Origin: Bog-473 sp963838835
GTDB lineage: Bacteria > Actinomycetota > Acidimicrobiia > Acidimicrobiales > RAAP-2
Assembly: GCA_963838835.1 (NCBI GenBank)
Contig: CAWITA010000009.1
Span: 22,949 to 86,948, forward strand
Length of the DNA stretch: 64,000 nt
Direction: 5' to 3'
Every line of letters starts with the position of its first letter. Within the stretch, counting starts at the first letter, position 1. Below the pieces are notes generated by a model. It was not told the DNA's origin. It did not search any database and worked only from the letters and a program-made list of their open reading frames with translations. A program made the position numbers and the translations under genes. Below, one piece after another: positions 52,366 to 60,831 of this stretch.

Positions 52366-52673
52366 ACAGGCATCTCGGTGGACCGCTCCGATTGGATCGA
52401 TGCCCTTCGACGCCTGTCCAACCCGTGGACTGCGGTGAAGACGCGGCGGAAGCGGCCGTTGATCCCCAGGTCGTCGCGAACGGCTTCGTGACCCGGGCCC
52501 AAGGGCCCGTTGCCCCGCTGCCCCTGATGGCGAGCCCGGCGCAGTTCGACGGGGTGCCGCCACGAATCGGGCACGCCCCGGAGCACGGCGAACACACCGA
52601 AGAGGCCCTCCTCGAGCTGGGCCGTTCGTGGGAGGACATCGTCGAACTCAAGGCACGCGATGCCATTCTCTGA
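52366..52673 (+). pseudogene. Remnant: C-terminal part of a family III CoA-transferase
   Basis: Between the SnoaL-like gene and the synthetase at 52660 one frame reads SDWIDALRRLSNPWTAVKT. After a one-base shift another reads AEAAVDPQVVANGFV, then MASPAQFDGVPP and APEHGEHTEEALLELG, ending at TGA 52671-52673. This is the typical C-terminal 100 residues of CaiB/BaiF proteins. The N-terminal 300 residues are missing. The end overlaps the start of the synthetase by 14 bp, so the original gene was probably translationally coupled to it. Confidence 0.7.
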
Positions 52674-54189
52674 ACCGACGACGGTGTGGGGGCTCGTCGC
52701 CGCTGCCGCGGAGAGCCATCCCGAGCGGGTTCTCCTTCGAGACGCGCGGGGGCGGTCCCTCTCCGCAGCGGAGTTGCGCAACGCCGCCGAGCGCGTTGCC
52801 TCGAGTCTCGATGTGCAGCCCGGTGACGTCGTCTCGTGGCAGTTGCCCACCGTCCTCGAATCGGTTGTCCTGCTGGTCGCTCTGGCGCGGCTCGCCACCA
52901 TCCAGAACCCGATCATTCCCGTCCTCCGCGAACAGGAGGTGCGTCACATCAGCGCCACCACTGGGACGCGGCTGCTGGTGGTGCCCGAGACATGGCGGGA
53001 CTTCCCTCACGGCGACATGGCCCGCCGCATCGGAGACGCGCTGGGCTTCGACGTCTTGACCCTCGCACTCGAGGGTGCGACCGGCCCCGACCTGTGTGTG
53101 CCCTCGGGCGATCCGTCGAACCTTCCCGCTGCACCCACCGCCGACGAGACGTGCCGATGGGTCTACTTCACCTCCGGCTCCACCGCGGCACCCAAAGGGG
53201 TGCGCCACACCGACGCCTCCGTGATTGCCTCGTCCTTCGGCATGACAGACGGCCTCGGTATCGGGGCCGGTGACGTCTATCCGATCGCCTGGCCGATCAC
53301 GCACATCGGTGGCATCTCAATGATCTCGGCGGTGTTGCGGGCCGGCGGGGAGCTCGTGCTCTTCGACCGCTTCGACCCCGCGACGACGGCTGACGCCATG
53401 GCCGCCGCGCGGCCGACGATCCTGGGCACCGGCGTGGCCTTCTTCCGTGCCTACCTGAGTGCCCAGCGGCGTCATGGACGCGAGCCGCTCTACCCGGCGC
53501 TCCGTGCCTTCACCGCCGGCGGTGCACCCACCCCTCCGGAGCTCCTGAGGGAGCTCCGGCAGATCTTCGGGATCGACATCGTCATCAATTCGTGGGGTCT
53601 GACCGAGTTCCCCATCGCGTCGTGCCCCTCACCGTCGGATCCCATCGAGAAACTGATGCTCACGGCGGGCCGGCCATCCCCCCACGTTGAGGCCCGCGTG
53701 GTGGACGGAGAACTGAGGCTGAAGGGTCCCCAATGCTTCCTGGGCTACGTGGACGCGTCGCTCGATGCCGAGGCGTTCGACGATGAAGGGTGGCTCCGGA
53801 CCGGGGACCTGGGCGAGATTGATACCGAGGGGTACGTCATCGTGACCGGTCGCCTCAAGGACCTGATTATCCGAAACGGTGAGAACATCTCCGCGCTCGA
53901 GCTCGAGGACGTTCTCCTCCGGCACCCCGACATCGTGGACGTCACGGTGCTCGGGTTACCCGACGCCCGGACGGGCGAGCGTGTCTGTGCGGTGGTTGTT
54001 CCCGCTCCCGGGCGTGAGGTCGACCTGGCGACGATCGCCACACACTGCAGTGTTGAGGGGATCGCACGCCACAAGACGCCCGAACAACTCGAGTTCGTCG
54101 AGGAGATCAAACGCAATCCCATGGGCAAGGTGGTCAAGGCGGAATTGCGAGAGCAGATTCTCTCCCGCGGTCGGGACGCCGCCCGGTAG
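52660..54189 (+). CDS. Acyl-CoA synthetase (class I adenylate-forming)
   Basis: A 509-residue ANL enzyme. The P-loop is YFTSGSTAAPKGVRHT near residue 168, followed by SWGLTEFPIASCP near 310, the hinge KDLIIRNGENISALELEDVL near 405 and the catalytic lysine in NPMGKVVKAEL at the C-terminus. Both are shorter than the synthetase at 48444 and differ in sequence. The start overlaps the CoA-transferase remnant, a sign of a former operon. An LLM-oxidoreductase remnant begins 8 nt after its stop. Confidence 0.92.
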   Translation: MPFSEPTTVWGLVAAAAESHPERVLLRDARGRSLSAAELRNAAERVASSLDVQPGDVVSWQLPTVLESVVLLVALARLATIQNPIIPVLREQEVRHISATTGTRLLVVPETWRDFPHGDMARRIGDALGFDVLTLALEGATGPDLCVPSGDPSNLPAAPTADETCRWVYFTSGSTAAPKGVRHTDASVIASSFGMTDGLGIGAGDVYPIAWPITHIGGISMISAVLRAGGELVLFDRFDPATTADAMAAARPTILGTGVAFFRAYLSAQRRHGREPLYPALRAFTAGGAPTPPELLRELRQIFGIDIVINSWGLTEFPIASCPSPSDPIEKLMLTAGRPSPHVEARVVDGELRLKGPQCFLGYVDASLDAEAFDDEGWLRTGDLGEIDTEGYVIVTGRLKDLIIRNGENISALELEDVLLRHPDIVDVTVLGLPDARTGERVCAVVVPAPGREVDLATIATHCSVEGIARHKTPEQLEFVEEIKRNPMGKVVKAELREQILSRGRDAAR

Positions 54190-54197
54190 GGGCCCTA

Positions 54198-54600
54198 GTG
54201 CCACCCCTCTTTGGGTTCGTCGCCCCGACCGATGCAACGACGCTCCGGCGCCTCGAGGACGAGGGGGTGAGCCCCTTTTGGATGGGCGGCCACATCGCGT
54301 CGGTCAATCCGTCGCCGCAACCGTGGTGGTCTGGCTGGCGCGGCTGGTCGAGCAGACCCGCTCCGCGACGGTTGGCACCGCCCGCTCTTGCTTCCCTCTG
54401 TCCCCCCGCGCTCGTCGCCGAGCAGATTGCCGATCTCGACCTTGCCTCGGGTGGGCGCGTGGCTCTCGGGCTCGGGATCGGGGTCGGCGGAGAGTACGAA
54501 TCGGACTTCGCGGCCGTCGGTGTGGCGCGTCGCCAACGTGGCTCCCCGCGGATCACCGAATTCGTCGAGGCCGGAGCTCTGCACCCGAGCCTCGGCACGC
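54198..54600 (+). pseudogene. Remnant: truncated, frameshifted LLM-class oxidoreductase
   Basis: GTG 54198 begins MPPLFGFVAPTDATTLRRL and GVSPFWMGGHIASVNPSP in one frame. The next piece, VVWLARLVEQTRSATVGTA, is in another frame, and ALVAEQIADLDLASGGRVAL, LGLGIGVGGEYESDF returns to the first. This is the N-terminal half of a luciferase-like oxidoreductase carrying at least two indels. It stops where the monooxygenase gene (54606, opposite strand) begins, so the C-terminal half is deleted. It lies 8 nt after the synthetase gene, and was probably cotranscribed. Confidence 0.7.
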
Positions 54601-54605
54601 GACGC

Positions 54606-54914
54606 CTACGTGAACGCCGACCAGCCGTCACCGGGCGCATCGACGTGCACGATCTCCGGGACGGCGGCCAGCCAGTGCGGCAGTTGCTCGGTCGCGGTCT
54701 TGAAGTGTTCCGATCCGACGTGCGCCTCCCCCGCCGGCGCGTCCCGAAACGCCTCGACCAACACGTACACGTTGGGGTCCTCGACGCTTCGATACCACTC
54801 GAAGAAGAGGCACCCCGGTTCAGCCCTGCTCGCCAGCGTGTAGTCACGGACCAAATCAGGCCAGTCGTCCGCGTACTTCGGGCGTACGGGCTGTTTCACG
54901 ACGTTGAAGATCAT
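54606..54914 (-). CDS. ABM-fold monooxygenase / quinol monooxygenase-like protein
   Basis: A 102-residue dimeric alpha-beta barrel protein of the antibiotic-biosynthesis monooxygenase (YgiN-like) family: ADDWPDLVRDYTLASRAEPG, CLFFEWYRSVEDPNVYVLVE and FRDAPAGEAHVGSEHFK show the conserved turn with a histidine. Small cofactor-free oxygenases and heme-degrading relatives share this fold. The ATG follows GGAAGGAACTGA. It lies 82 bp downstream of the synthetase at 54997 in the same orientation. The substrate is unknown. Confidence 0.88.
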   Translation of the reverse strand: MIFNVVKQPVRPKYADDWPDLVRDYTLASRAEPGCLFFEWYRSVEDPNVYVLVEAFRDAPAGEAHVGSEHFKTATEQLPHWLAAVPEIVHVDAPGDGWSAFT

Positions 54915-54996
54915 TCAGTTCCTTCCGGTTCTCACGGGACATGCACCTCGTACCCTCTCCATTTTTGGAGCCCAGCGAACATACCAACCCAACCGC

Positions 54997-56535
54997 TCAT
55001 TCGTCTCGGAGCTCGCGCTTCAACACCTTGCCGGACGGATTACGCGGCAACGCGTCGAGAAACGTGATGTCCTTCGGCACCTTGTAGCGGGCGAGCCGGA
55101 CGCGGCAGTGTTCCATGAGCGCGTCCGCCGTGACGGCCCCGTCAGGCCGTAAGGCGACGAACGCCACCGGCACTTCGCCCCATCGTTCGTCGGCGCGCGC
55201 CACCACCGCCGCTTCGAGCACGGCCGCGTGCTCATAGAGCACCCGCTCGACCTCCGAGCTCGCGATGTTCTCGCCGCCGGACACGATCATGTCCTTGAGG
55301 CGATCGACAACGTAGAGGTAGCCGTCATCGTCGCGAATGCCGACGTCGCCGGAATGGAACCAGCCGCCGGCGAACGCGGCGGCGGTCGCCTCGGGGTCCC
55401 GCCAATAGCCCTTGAAGACCTTGGGGCCGCGCATGACAATTTCGCCCCGCCCTCCCGCGGGCACAGGCCGCCCTCGGTCGTCCCAGATGTCGAGCTCGAG
55501 ATAGAGGCACGGGCGGCCGACGCTGCCGAGTTTGGTCACGATGCTGCCGCGGTCGAGGAACGTGTCACCGGAGACCGTCTCGGTCATCCCGTACGCGTCG
55601 GCGAACCACGCGGAGGGAAACGTGCGCTGGATCCGCTCGATGAGCGGGATCGGCATCTTCTCTCCGCCGTTGATGATCAAGCGCACCGACGACAGGTCTC
55701 GCTCTTCGATGTCGGGCAACGCCATGATCGCGTTGACCATGGCCGGCGCCAACCACACCGTGCTCACCCTTGATCGTTCGAGTTCGTCGACGACCTCGGA
55801 TGCCTCGAACGAGCGATGGATGATGATGGTCGCACCCGCCGCGATCAGTGAGGTGGTCGTCAGGTCGAGCGCCCCGACGTGGTACAGCGGTCCACAGGCC
55901 AGCCCGAGCTCGGAGCTCGTGAAGCCGAACTCGATGATGTGCGCCAGGTTCTTCCACGCCAGGTTGGCGTGGGAGATCATGACACCCTTGGGACGGCCGG
56001 TGGTGCCCGATGTGTACATCAGGCGGTGGATGTCGTCCGGCCCCGCCGTCGCACGCGGGCACCCCTTTTTGGTTGCCGTCAGATCGGGCCATCGTATCCA
56101 GCCGTCCCGCCGGGTCGACGAAACACACGCACGAAGAAGCGCGTCCTCGATGCCCGCCGTGGCCTCATTGGCGAGATCGATGAGCGATTCATCACAGACG
56201 AGCGCGCGAGCTTGGGAGTGTTCCAGGATGTAGCGTAGTTCGGGACCTGCGAGCCTCCAGTTGATGGGCATCGCAATGGCGCCGAGGTAGTTCGTGGCGA
56301 AGACCGTCTCGAGGAACTCTGGGCAGTTGTAGCTGAGGAGGCCCACCACGTCGCCTGGTCCGACCCCACGTTCGTACAGCCCGGCGGCCAACCCCTCGAC
56401 GCGAGCGGCCATCTCCGCGTAGGTGATCGTCTCTCCCTTGAACACGGTGAGCGCCTTGCCGGGAGTACGGACCGCGTGATGCGCGAGCACGGCATACCAA
56501 TTCATGTCCGCTTGCGATGCCGCAGAGAGCGTCAT
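54997..56535 (-). CDS. Acyl-CoA synthetase (fatty-acid/steroid-acid-CoA ligase type)
   Basis: A 512-residue ANL enzyme with P-loop LMYTSGTTGRPKGVMISH near residue 170, DAYGMTETVSGDTF near 310, the hinge KDMIVSGGENIASSEVERVL near 400 and the catalytic lysine in NPSGKVLKREL at the very end. It resembles long-chain and cholate-type ligases (FadD family). ATG 56535 is preceded by GAGAGGTCGCCGTC; the frame is open upstream but the extra part is rich in R and P. It is divergent from the TetR gene at 56647, which probably regulates it. Confidence 0.93.
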   Translation of the reverse strand: MTLSAASQADMNWYAVLAHHAVRTPGKALTVFKGETITYAEMAARVEGLAAGLYERGVGPGDVVGLLSYNCPEFLETVFATNYLGAIAMPINWRLAGPELRYILEHSQARALVCDESLIDLANEATAGIEDALLRACVSSTRRDGWIRWPDLTATKKGCPRATAGPDDIHRLMYTSGTTGRPKGVMISHANLAWKNLAHIIEFGFTSSELGLACGPLYHVGALDLTTTSLIAAGATIIIHRSFEASEVVDELERSRVSTVWLAPAMVNAIMALPDIEERDLSSVRLIINGGEKMPIPLIERIQRTFPSAWFADAYGMTETVSGDTFLDRGSIVTKLGSVGRPCLYLELDIWDDRGRPVPAGGRGEIVMRGPKVFKGYWRDPEATAAAFAGGWFHSGDVGIRDDDGYLYVVDRLKDMIVSGGENIASSEVERVLYEHAAVLEAAVVARADERWGEVPVAFVALRPDGAVTADALMEHCRVRLARYKVPKDITFLDALPRNPSGKVLKRELRDE

Positions 56536-56632
56536 GACGGCGACCTCTCGCTCGCGGCGGGGGCGGCGCGCGGTGACGCTGGCCGGACCTCGCTCCGTCC
56601 AGTGCAAGCAGGGATGTCGCCCCACGGACCGC

Positions 56633-56638
56633 TATTGT
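56633..56638 (+). promoter_or_regulatory. -10 box of a leaderless promoter for the TetR gene
   Basis: TATTGT is followed by 8 nt and ATG 56647. No Shine-Dalgarno is visible before this ATG. Confidence 0.4.
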
Positions 56639-56646
56639 CACAGCCA

Positions 56647-57273
56647 ATGTCACCGGCAGAAACGACCGCCGATTCTCGACGCAGCCCCAAGTGGCTGGAG
56701 CGTCGCCGAGCCATCATCGACACGTCAGCTCGCATCTTCGCCCGGCGCGGGTATCACGCCACCGGTATCACTGAGCTCTGTGCGGCGAACAGTCTCGGTA
56801 AGGGGGCGCTCTATCACTACATAGGCTCCAAAGAGGAGCTCCTTGCCGCGATCCACGATCGAGTCATGGACGAGGTGATGACGGGCGCGGAACGTGTGAC
56901 CCAAGCGGGCGGCTCGCCTCCCGAGCAGCTGGCCATGCTTGGCGACGAACTGCTCGACGTCATCCACCGCTATCCGGATCATGTGTGGGTCTTTCTGCAC
57001 GAGTTTCCCGCGCTCACCGGCGAACGGGCCGAGCGATTTCGTGGACGACGCAGGGAGTACGAGCGTCGGGTCGAAGCGGTTCTCCAGGCCGGCGTCGACT
57101 CCGGCGCGTTCCGTGACGTGGAGCCGCGGCTGACGGCCTTGGCTTGGCTCGGGATGCACAACTACACCTACCTGTGGCTCAAAGCGGGTGGACGGTTGTC
57201 GGCTCGAGACGTGGCCAAGCCATTCTCCGAGATTTTCATGCGTGGGATCGCCAACACGCCCGCGAGCCGGTAA
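56647..57273 (+). CDS. TetR-family transcriptional regulator
   Basis: A 208-residue regulator with a clear N-terminal HTH: RRAIIDTSARIFARRGYHAT, then GITELCAANSLGKGALYHYI, then GSKEELLAAIHDRV. The C-terminal domain matches the acyl-CoA/steroid-responsive (TetR_C_33/KstR2-like) group in length. It is divergent from the acyl-CoA synthetase and convergent with the SDR at 57278 (4 bp apart). It is the only local regulator and may bind the palindrome at 58814 that overlaps the E1 promoter; this is inference. Confidence 0.9.
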   Translation: MSPAETTADSRRSPKWLERRRAIIDTSARIFARRGYHATGITELCAANSLGKGALYHYIGSKEELLAAIHDRVMDEVMTGAERVTQAGGSPPEQLAMLGDELLDVIHRYPDHVWVFLHEFPALTGERAERFRGRRREYERRVEAVLQAGVDSGAFRDVEPRLTALAWLGMHNYTYLWLKAGGRLSARDVAKPFSEIFMRGIANTPASR

Positions 57274-57277
57274 CGGC

Positions 57278-58024
57278 TCACGGTGCGGAGTACCCTCCGT
57301 CGACGACGAGAGCCGACCCGGTCGTCCAGCGCGACGCCTCGCTCGCCAGGTAGGAGTACGCTCCGACGAGATCGATGGCCGATCCGAGTCCCAGGGGATG
57401 CCGCGCCGCGATGGCGTCGAGCGCGTCGGGCGGAAGCTCCGCATGGATCGCAGAGAAAAATGTACCCGGGCACACGCAGTTCACGCGGATTCCGTCGCGG
57501 GCGTACTCGACCGCGGCCACCTTGGCGAGTTGGATCACCGCCGCCTTCGTCGCGCAGTATGGCGCTGCGTGTGACCATGCCGTCAGGCCGGAGACCGATG
57601 CGGTCAGCACGATCGAGCCTGAATGTTGCCGGCGCATGATGGGCACCGCGGCGCGGATGCCGTTGACGGCTCCGAGCAGGTTGATCCGAAACGAGCGTTC
57701 CCATACCTCGGTCTCGAGATTGTGGATCCGGCCGTTTGGCGACAGGACCCCGGCGTTGCTGATGAGCACGTCGAGGCGGCCGAAGCGCTCCACTGCCAGC
57801 GCCATCACGGACTCGACCTCGGCGATCGCCGAGACGTCCGCGATCTTCGTTTCGACCGCCCCGTCCGCTTGGGGAAGGCCGGCGACCGTCGCCTCCAGTG
57901 AAGGCGCACTGACATCGCTCAGCACGAGGTCCGTGGCGGGTTCGCCCGCCAGCTGTTGCGACACTGCGGCGCCGAGCGCGCCACCGGCGCCGGTCATCGC
58001 GATGACCCGTCGTGGCGTGGTCAT
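57278..58024 (-). CDS. Short-chain dehydrogenase/reductase
   Basis: A 248-residue SDR. The cofactor motif is MTGAGGALGAAVSQQL (GALG instead of GIG), the acid VLSDVSAP suggests NAD(H), SNAG is near residue 90, the serine lies in LTASVSGL and the catalytic pair in YCATK near residue 157. The C-terminal ALVVDGGYSAP is standard. The ATG overlaps the stop of the SDR at 58021 (ATGA), so the two form an operon of successive dehydrogenases. Confidence 0.9.
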   Translation of the reverse strand: MTTPRRVIAMTGAGGALGAAVSQQLAGEPATDLVLSDVSAPSLEATVAGLPQADGAVETKIADVSAIAEVESVMALAVERFGRLDVLISNAGVLSPNGRIHNLETEVWERSFRINLLGAVNGIRAAVPIMRRQHSGSIVLTASVSGLTAWSHAAPYCATKAAVIQLAKVAAVEYARDGIRVNCVCPGTFFSAIHAELPPDALDAIAARHPLGLGSAIDLVGAYSYLASEASRWTTGSALVVDGGYSAP

Positions 58025-58800
58025 ACGAGCAAGTATCCGCCGTCGACGGTGAGGACGGTGCCGGTGACGAATGCGGATGCGTCAGAGGCCAGGTACTGGT
58101 AGGCGCCGGCCAGGTCAGCCGGTGCACCCCAGCGCCGTTGTGCAGTGTGCCCGGTGATCGCGTTCGAGAGCTCGGGGTTGCCCTTCCACCCGTCGGCCAT
58201 GGGCGAGTCGAACCAGCCCGGGGCGACGACGTTCACGCGGATGCCGGCGGGGGCCAGGTCGAGCGCGAGGCCCTTGGCCAGTCCGACCAGGCCTGCTTTC
58301 GACGTGCTGTAGGCGGTCAGCCCTCGGCGCGGCCGTTCCCCCAGGACCGAGCCGGTCAGGATGAGCCGCCCACCGTTGCCCATCACCCGGGCGGCGGCGC
58401 GGGCCCCGAGGAAGGCGCCGGTGAGGTTCACCTCGAGGACCTGCCGCCACACCGAAGCGTCGGTCTGGCGGGGGCCGGCGACGATCGGTGAGATCCCCGC
58501 GTTGCAGATCCACACATCCACGCCGCCCCACTCGGTCACGGTGGCGTCGGCCACCGCTTCGTTGAAGTCCTCGTTCGTCACGTCGCCGCTCAGCACCAGC
58601 GACGGTCCCGGTAGCGCCTCGGCCACGGCTTTGAGGTCCCTTTCCGTCCGCGCCACGAGGGCGACGAATGCGCCGCCGCGCGAGAACGCGTGCGCGAGGA
58701 GTTCGCCAAGGCCGCGGCTGGCGCCGGTGATCACCACCCGCTTCCCCGTGACCGCGCCGGGACCGGGGAACGAATCGGGGATCTCGATCTGGTTGGTCAT
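58021..58800 (-). CDS. Short-chain dehydrogenase/reductase
   Basis: A 259-residue SDR with VVITGASRGLGELLAHAF, an acid-free second strand LVARTERD that favours NADP(H), NAGISPI near residue 95, serine in LTGSVLGE and catalytic YSTSK near residue 162. The C-terminal VLTVDGGYLLV is very like that of its downstream neighbour. It is divergent from the fused E1 gene with a 39-bp spacer that carries a palindrome (58814-58829), so both directions are probably coregulated. Confidence 0.9.
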   Translation of the reverse strand: MTNQIEIPDSFPGPGAVTGKRVVITGASRGLGELLAHAFSRGGAFVALVARTERDLKAVAEALPGPSLVLSGDVTNEDFNEAVADATVTEWGGVDVWICNAGISPIVAGPRQTDASVWRQVLEVNLTGAFLGARAAARVMGNGGRLILTGSVLGERPRRGLTAYSTSKAGLVGLAKGLALDLAPAGIRVNVVAPGWFDSPMADGWKGNPELSNAITGHTAQRRWGAPADLAGAYQYLASDASAFVTGTVLTVDGGYLLV

Positions 58801-58813
58801 CGTGGTCTCACTT

Positions 58814-58829
58814 TGTACCGACCAGTACA
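58814..58829. promoter_or_regulatory. Palindromic operator candidate TGTAC-N6-GTACA
   Basis: TGTAC (58814-58818) and GTACA (58825-58829) form a perfect inverted repeat separated by CGACCA. It overlaps the -10 box TACACT (58826-58831) of the E1 gene and lies 14 bp from the divergent SDR start. Position and size fit a TetR-type operator. Confidence 0.5.
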
Positions 58830-58839
58830 CTACCTTTTC

Positions 58840-60831
58840 GTGGCAGCCGGCCGGTCCTCTCCCTCTTCGTTCACCGACGCCGAGCTGGTCGAGATGCACC
58901 GCCGAATGCTGGTGATCCGCGGCTTCGAACAGCGGGTCGCGGTCCTCTACCGCGACGGCGAGGTGCCCGGCTTCGTGCACCTCTCGATCGGGCAGGAGGC
59001 GGCGGCGGTGGGTGCGTGCTGGCCTCTGCGCCCGGAGGATGTGATCACGTCCACCCACCGTGGCCACGGCCACTGCCTCGCCAAGGGCATGGACCCGTTC
59101 GGAATGTTCGCGGAGTTGATGGCCAAGGACCAAGGCACGAACCGCGGCCGCGGGGGCTCCATGCACATTGCAGACCCGAAACTCGGGATCCTGGGCGCAA
59201 ATGGGATCGTGGCCGCCGGCCTCCCCATCGCAGTCGGCGCGGGGACGGCCGCGCAGCTGCGTCGCCAGGGCGGGGTCGCCGTGGCGTTCTTCGGCGACGG
59301 CGCGCCGGCGCAGGGTGCGTTCCACGAGGCGCTCAATCTCGCCGCCGTGTGGCACCTCCCGGTGGTCTTCTTCTGCGAGAACAACGGGTACGCCGAGTTC
59401 TCCCCCACGTCGACGCAGAATGCGGCCTCGCTCGAGCGGCGCGCCGCCGGCTATGGCATCGACTACGTCGCCGTCGACGGCAACGACGTCGTGGCGACGG
59501 CGGCCACGGTGGGGAACGCCGTCCGGGCCGGCCGCTCGGGTGACGGCCCTGTTCTCGTCGAAGCCACCACCTACCGCTGGCACGGCCATTACGAAGGCGA
59601 CCCCCAGCGCTACCGATCAGCGGCAGAGATCCAGGAATGGGAGTCACGGGATCCGCTTCTCGCGCACGAGCTGCGACTTCGAGAAGCCGGCATCGGTGAC
59701 GACGAGATCAAGGCGCTGGAGTCGTCGGTGGCCGACGAGCTCGATCGGGCGGTCGAGGCGGCCCGCCGGCTCCCGGCGCCCGACCCGGCCACGCTGACTC
59801 GGTTCGTCCTCCATGAGAGGCCGGCGCGCCCCGAACCAGGGCCGCTCGGTGACGACGCGCCCGTCTTCCGCACCATGGATGCGATCCGTGCGGCGCTCGA
59901 GACCGAACTGGCCAGCGACGACCGGGTCTTCCTCGCCGGCATCGACGTCGCGGCGGGCGGGAACGTCTTCGGACTGACTCGAGGCCTGCGCGAACAGTTC
60001 GGTGATCGAGTGCGCGACACCCCCATCTCCGAGACCGCGATCGTCGGACTGGGCGTCGGCGCGGCCATGGCCGGGATGCGCCCCGTCGTCGAGCTGATGT
60101 ACGTCGACTTCCTGGGCGTGTGCTTCGACCAGCTGCTGAACCAGGCCGCCAAGCTGCCGTTCATGACTGGTGGCGCGGCGGAGATGGCGCTGACCGTTCG
60201 CACGCAGTTCGGGGCCGGGCGTTCCTCGGGAAGCCAGCACTCGCAGAGCCTCGAAGCGCTCCTCGCCCACATCCCCGGCCTCAGCGTCGTCATGCCGGCG
60301 ACACCAGCCGACACCTACGGCCTGTTGCGCGCCGCGATCCAGGACCCGAACCCCGTGGTCTTCATCGAGAACAGGTTGCTCTACGGCATGAAGGGTCCGC
60401 AGCCGCCGTCCGACCACATCCTCCCGATCGGCACGTCAGCCGTCGTCCGTTCCGGGAGCGACGTCACCGTGGTGTCGGTCTCACGGATGGTCCACGAGGC
60501 GCTGGCCGCCGCCGAGCGCGCGGCGGAGGACGGCGTCTCGGTCGAGGTGATCGATCTGCGGACCGTCGCGCCCCTCGACTTGGCGCCCGTCCTCGAGTCG
60601 GTCCGCAAGACGAGCCGGCTTCTCATCGCTCATGAGGCGGTCGTCCCGTTCGGCATCGGCGCCGAGATCGCGGCGACCGTGGGGCGCGAGGCGTTCTGGG
60701 ACCTCGATGCGCCGATCGAACGAGTCGGCGCCGCGGCCACGCCACCCCCGTACGCACCAGAGCTCGAACGGGCGTGGCTCCCCGATCGCGCCGACATCAC
60801 CGAGGCAATCCGCCGGCTGGTTTCGGTCTGA
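58840..60831 (+). CDS. Thiamine-diphosphate dehydrogenase E1, fused alpha and beta subunits
   Basis: A 663-residue fusion of the E1 alpha and beta subunits of a 2-oxoacid or acetoin dehydrogenase. The alpha half (residues 1-320) has HLSIGQEAAAVGACW and the ThDP/Mg motif GDGAPAQGAFHEAL followed by ENNGY at the usual distance. The beta half (about 345-663) has VFLAGIDVAAGGNVFGLTRG, SETAIVGLGVGAAMAG and LIAHEAVVPFGIGAEI. The GTG start follows TACACT by 8 nt (leaderless). No E2 lipoyl transferase or E3 gene is nearby, so it must use remote partners or act as a carboligase. It is convergent with the acyl-CoA dehydrogenase gene, with no gap. Confidence 0.9.
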   Translation: MAAGRSSPSSFTDAELVEMHRRMLVIRGFEQRVAVLYRDGEVPGFVHLSIGQEAAAVGACWPLRPEDVITSTHRGHGHCLAKGMDPFGMFAELMAKDQGTNRGRGGSMHIADPKLGILGANGIVAAGLPIAVGAGTAAQLRRQGGVAVAFFGDGAPAQGAFHEALNLAAVWHLPVVFFCENNGYAEFSPTSTQNAASLERRAAGYGIDYVAVDGNDVVATAATVGNAVRAGRSGDGPVLVEATTYRWHGHYEGDPQRYRSAAEIQEWESRDPLLAHELRLREAGIGDDEIKALESSVADELDRAVEAARRLPAPDPATLTRFVLHERPARPEPGPLGDDAPVFRTMDAIRAALETELASDDRVFLAGIDVAAGGNVFGLTRGLREQFGDRVRDTPISETAIVGLGVGAAMAGMRPVVELMYVDFLGVCFDQLLNQAAKLPFMTGGAAEMALTVRTQFGAGRSSGSQHSQSLEALLAHIPGLSVVMPATPADTYGLLRAAIQDPNPVVFIENRLLYGMKGPQPPSDHILPIGTSAVVRSGSDVTVVSVSRMVHEALAAAERAAEDGVSVEVIDLRTVAPLDLAPVLESVRKTSRLLIAHEAVVPFGIGAEIAATVGREAFWDLDAPIERVGAAATPPPYAPELERAWLPDRADITEAIRRLVSV

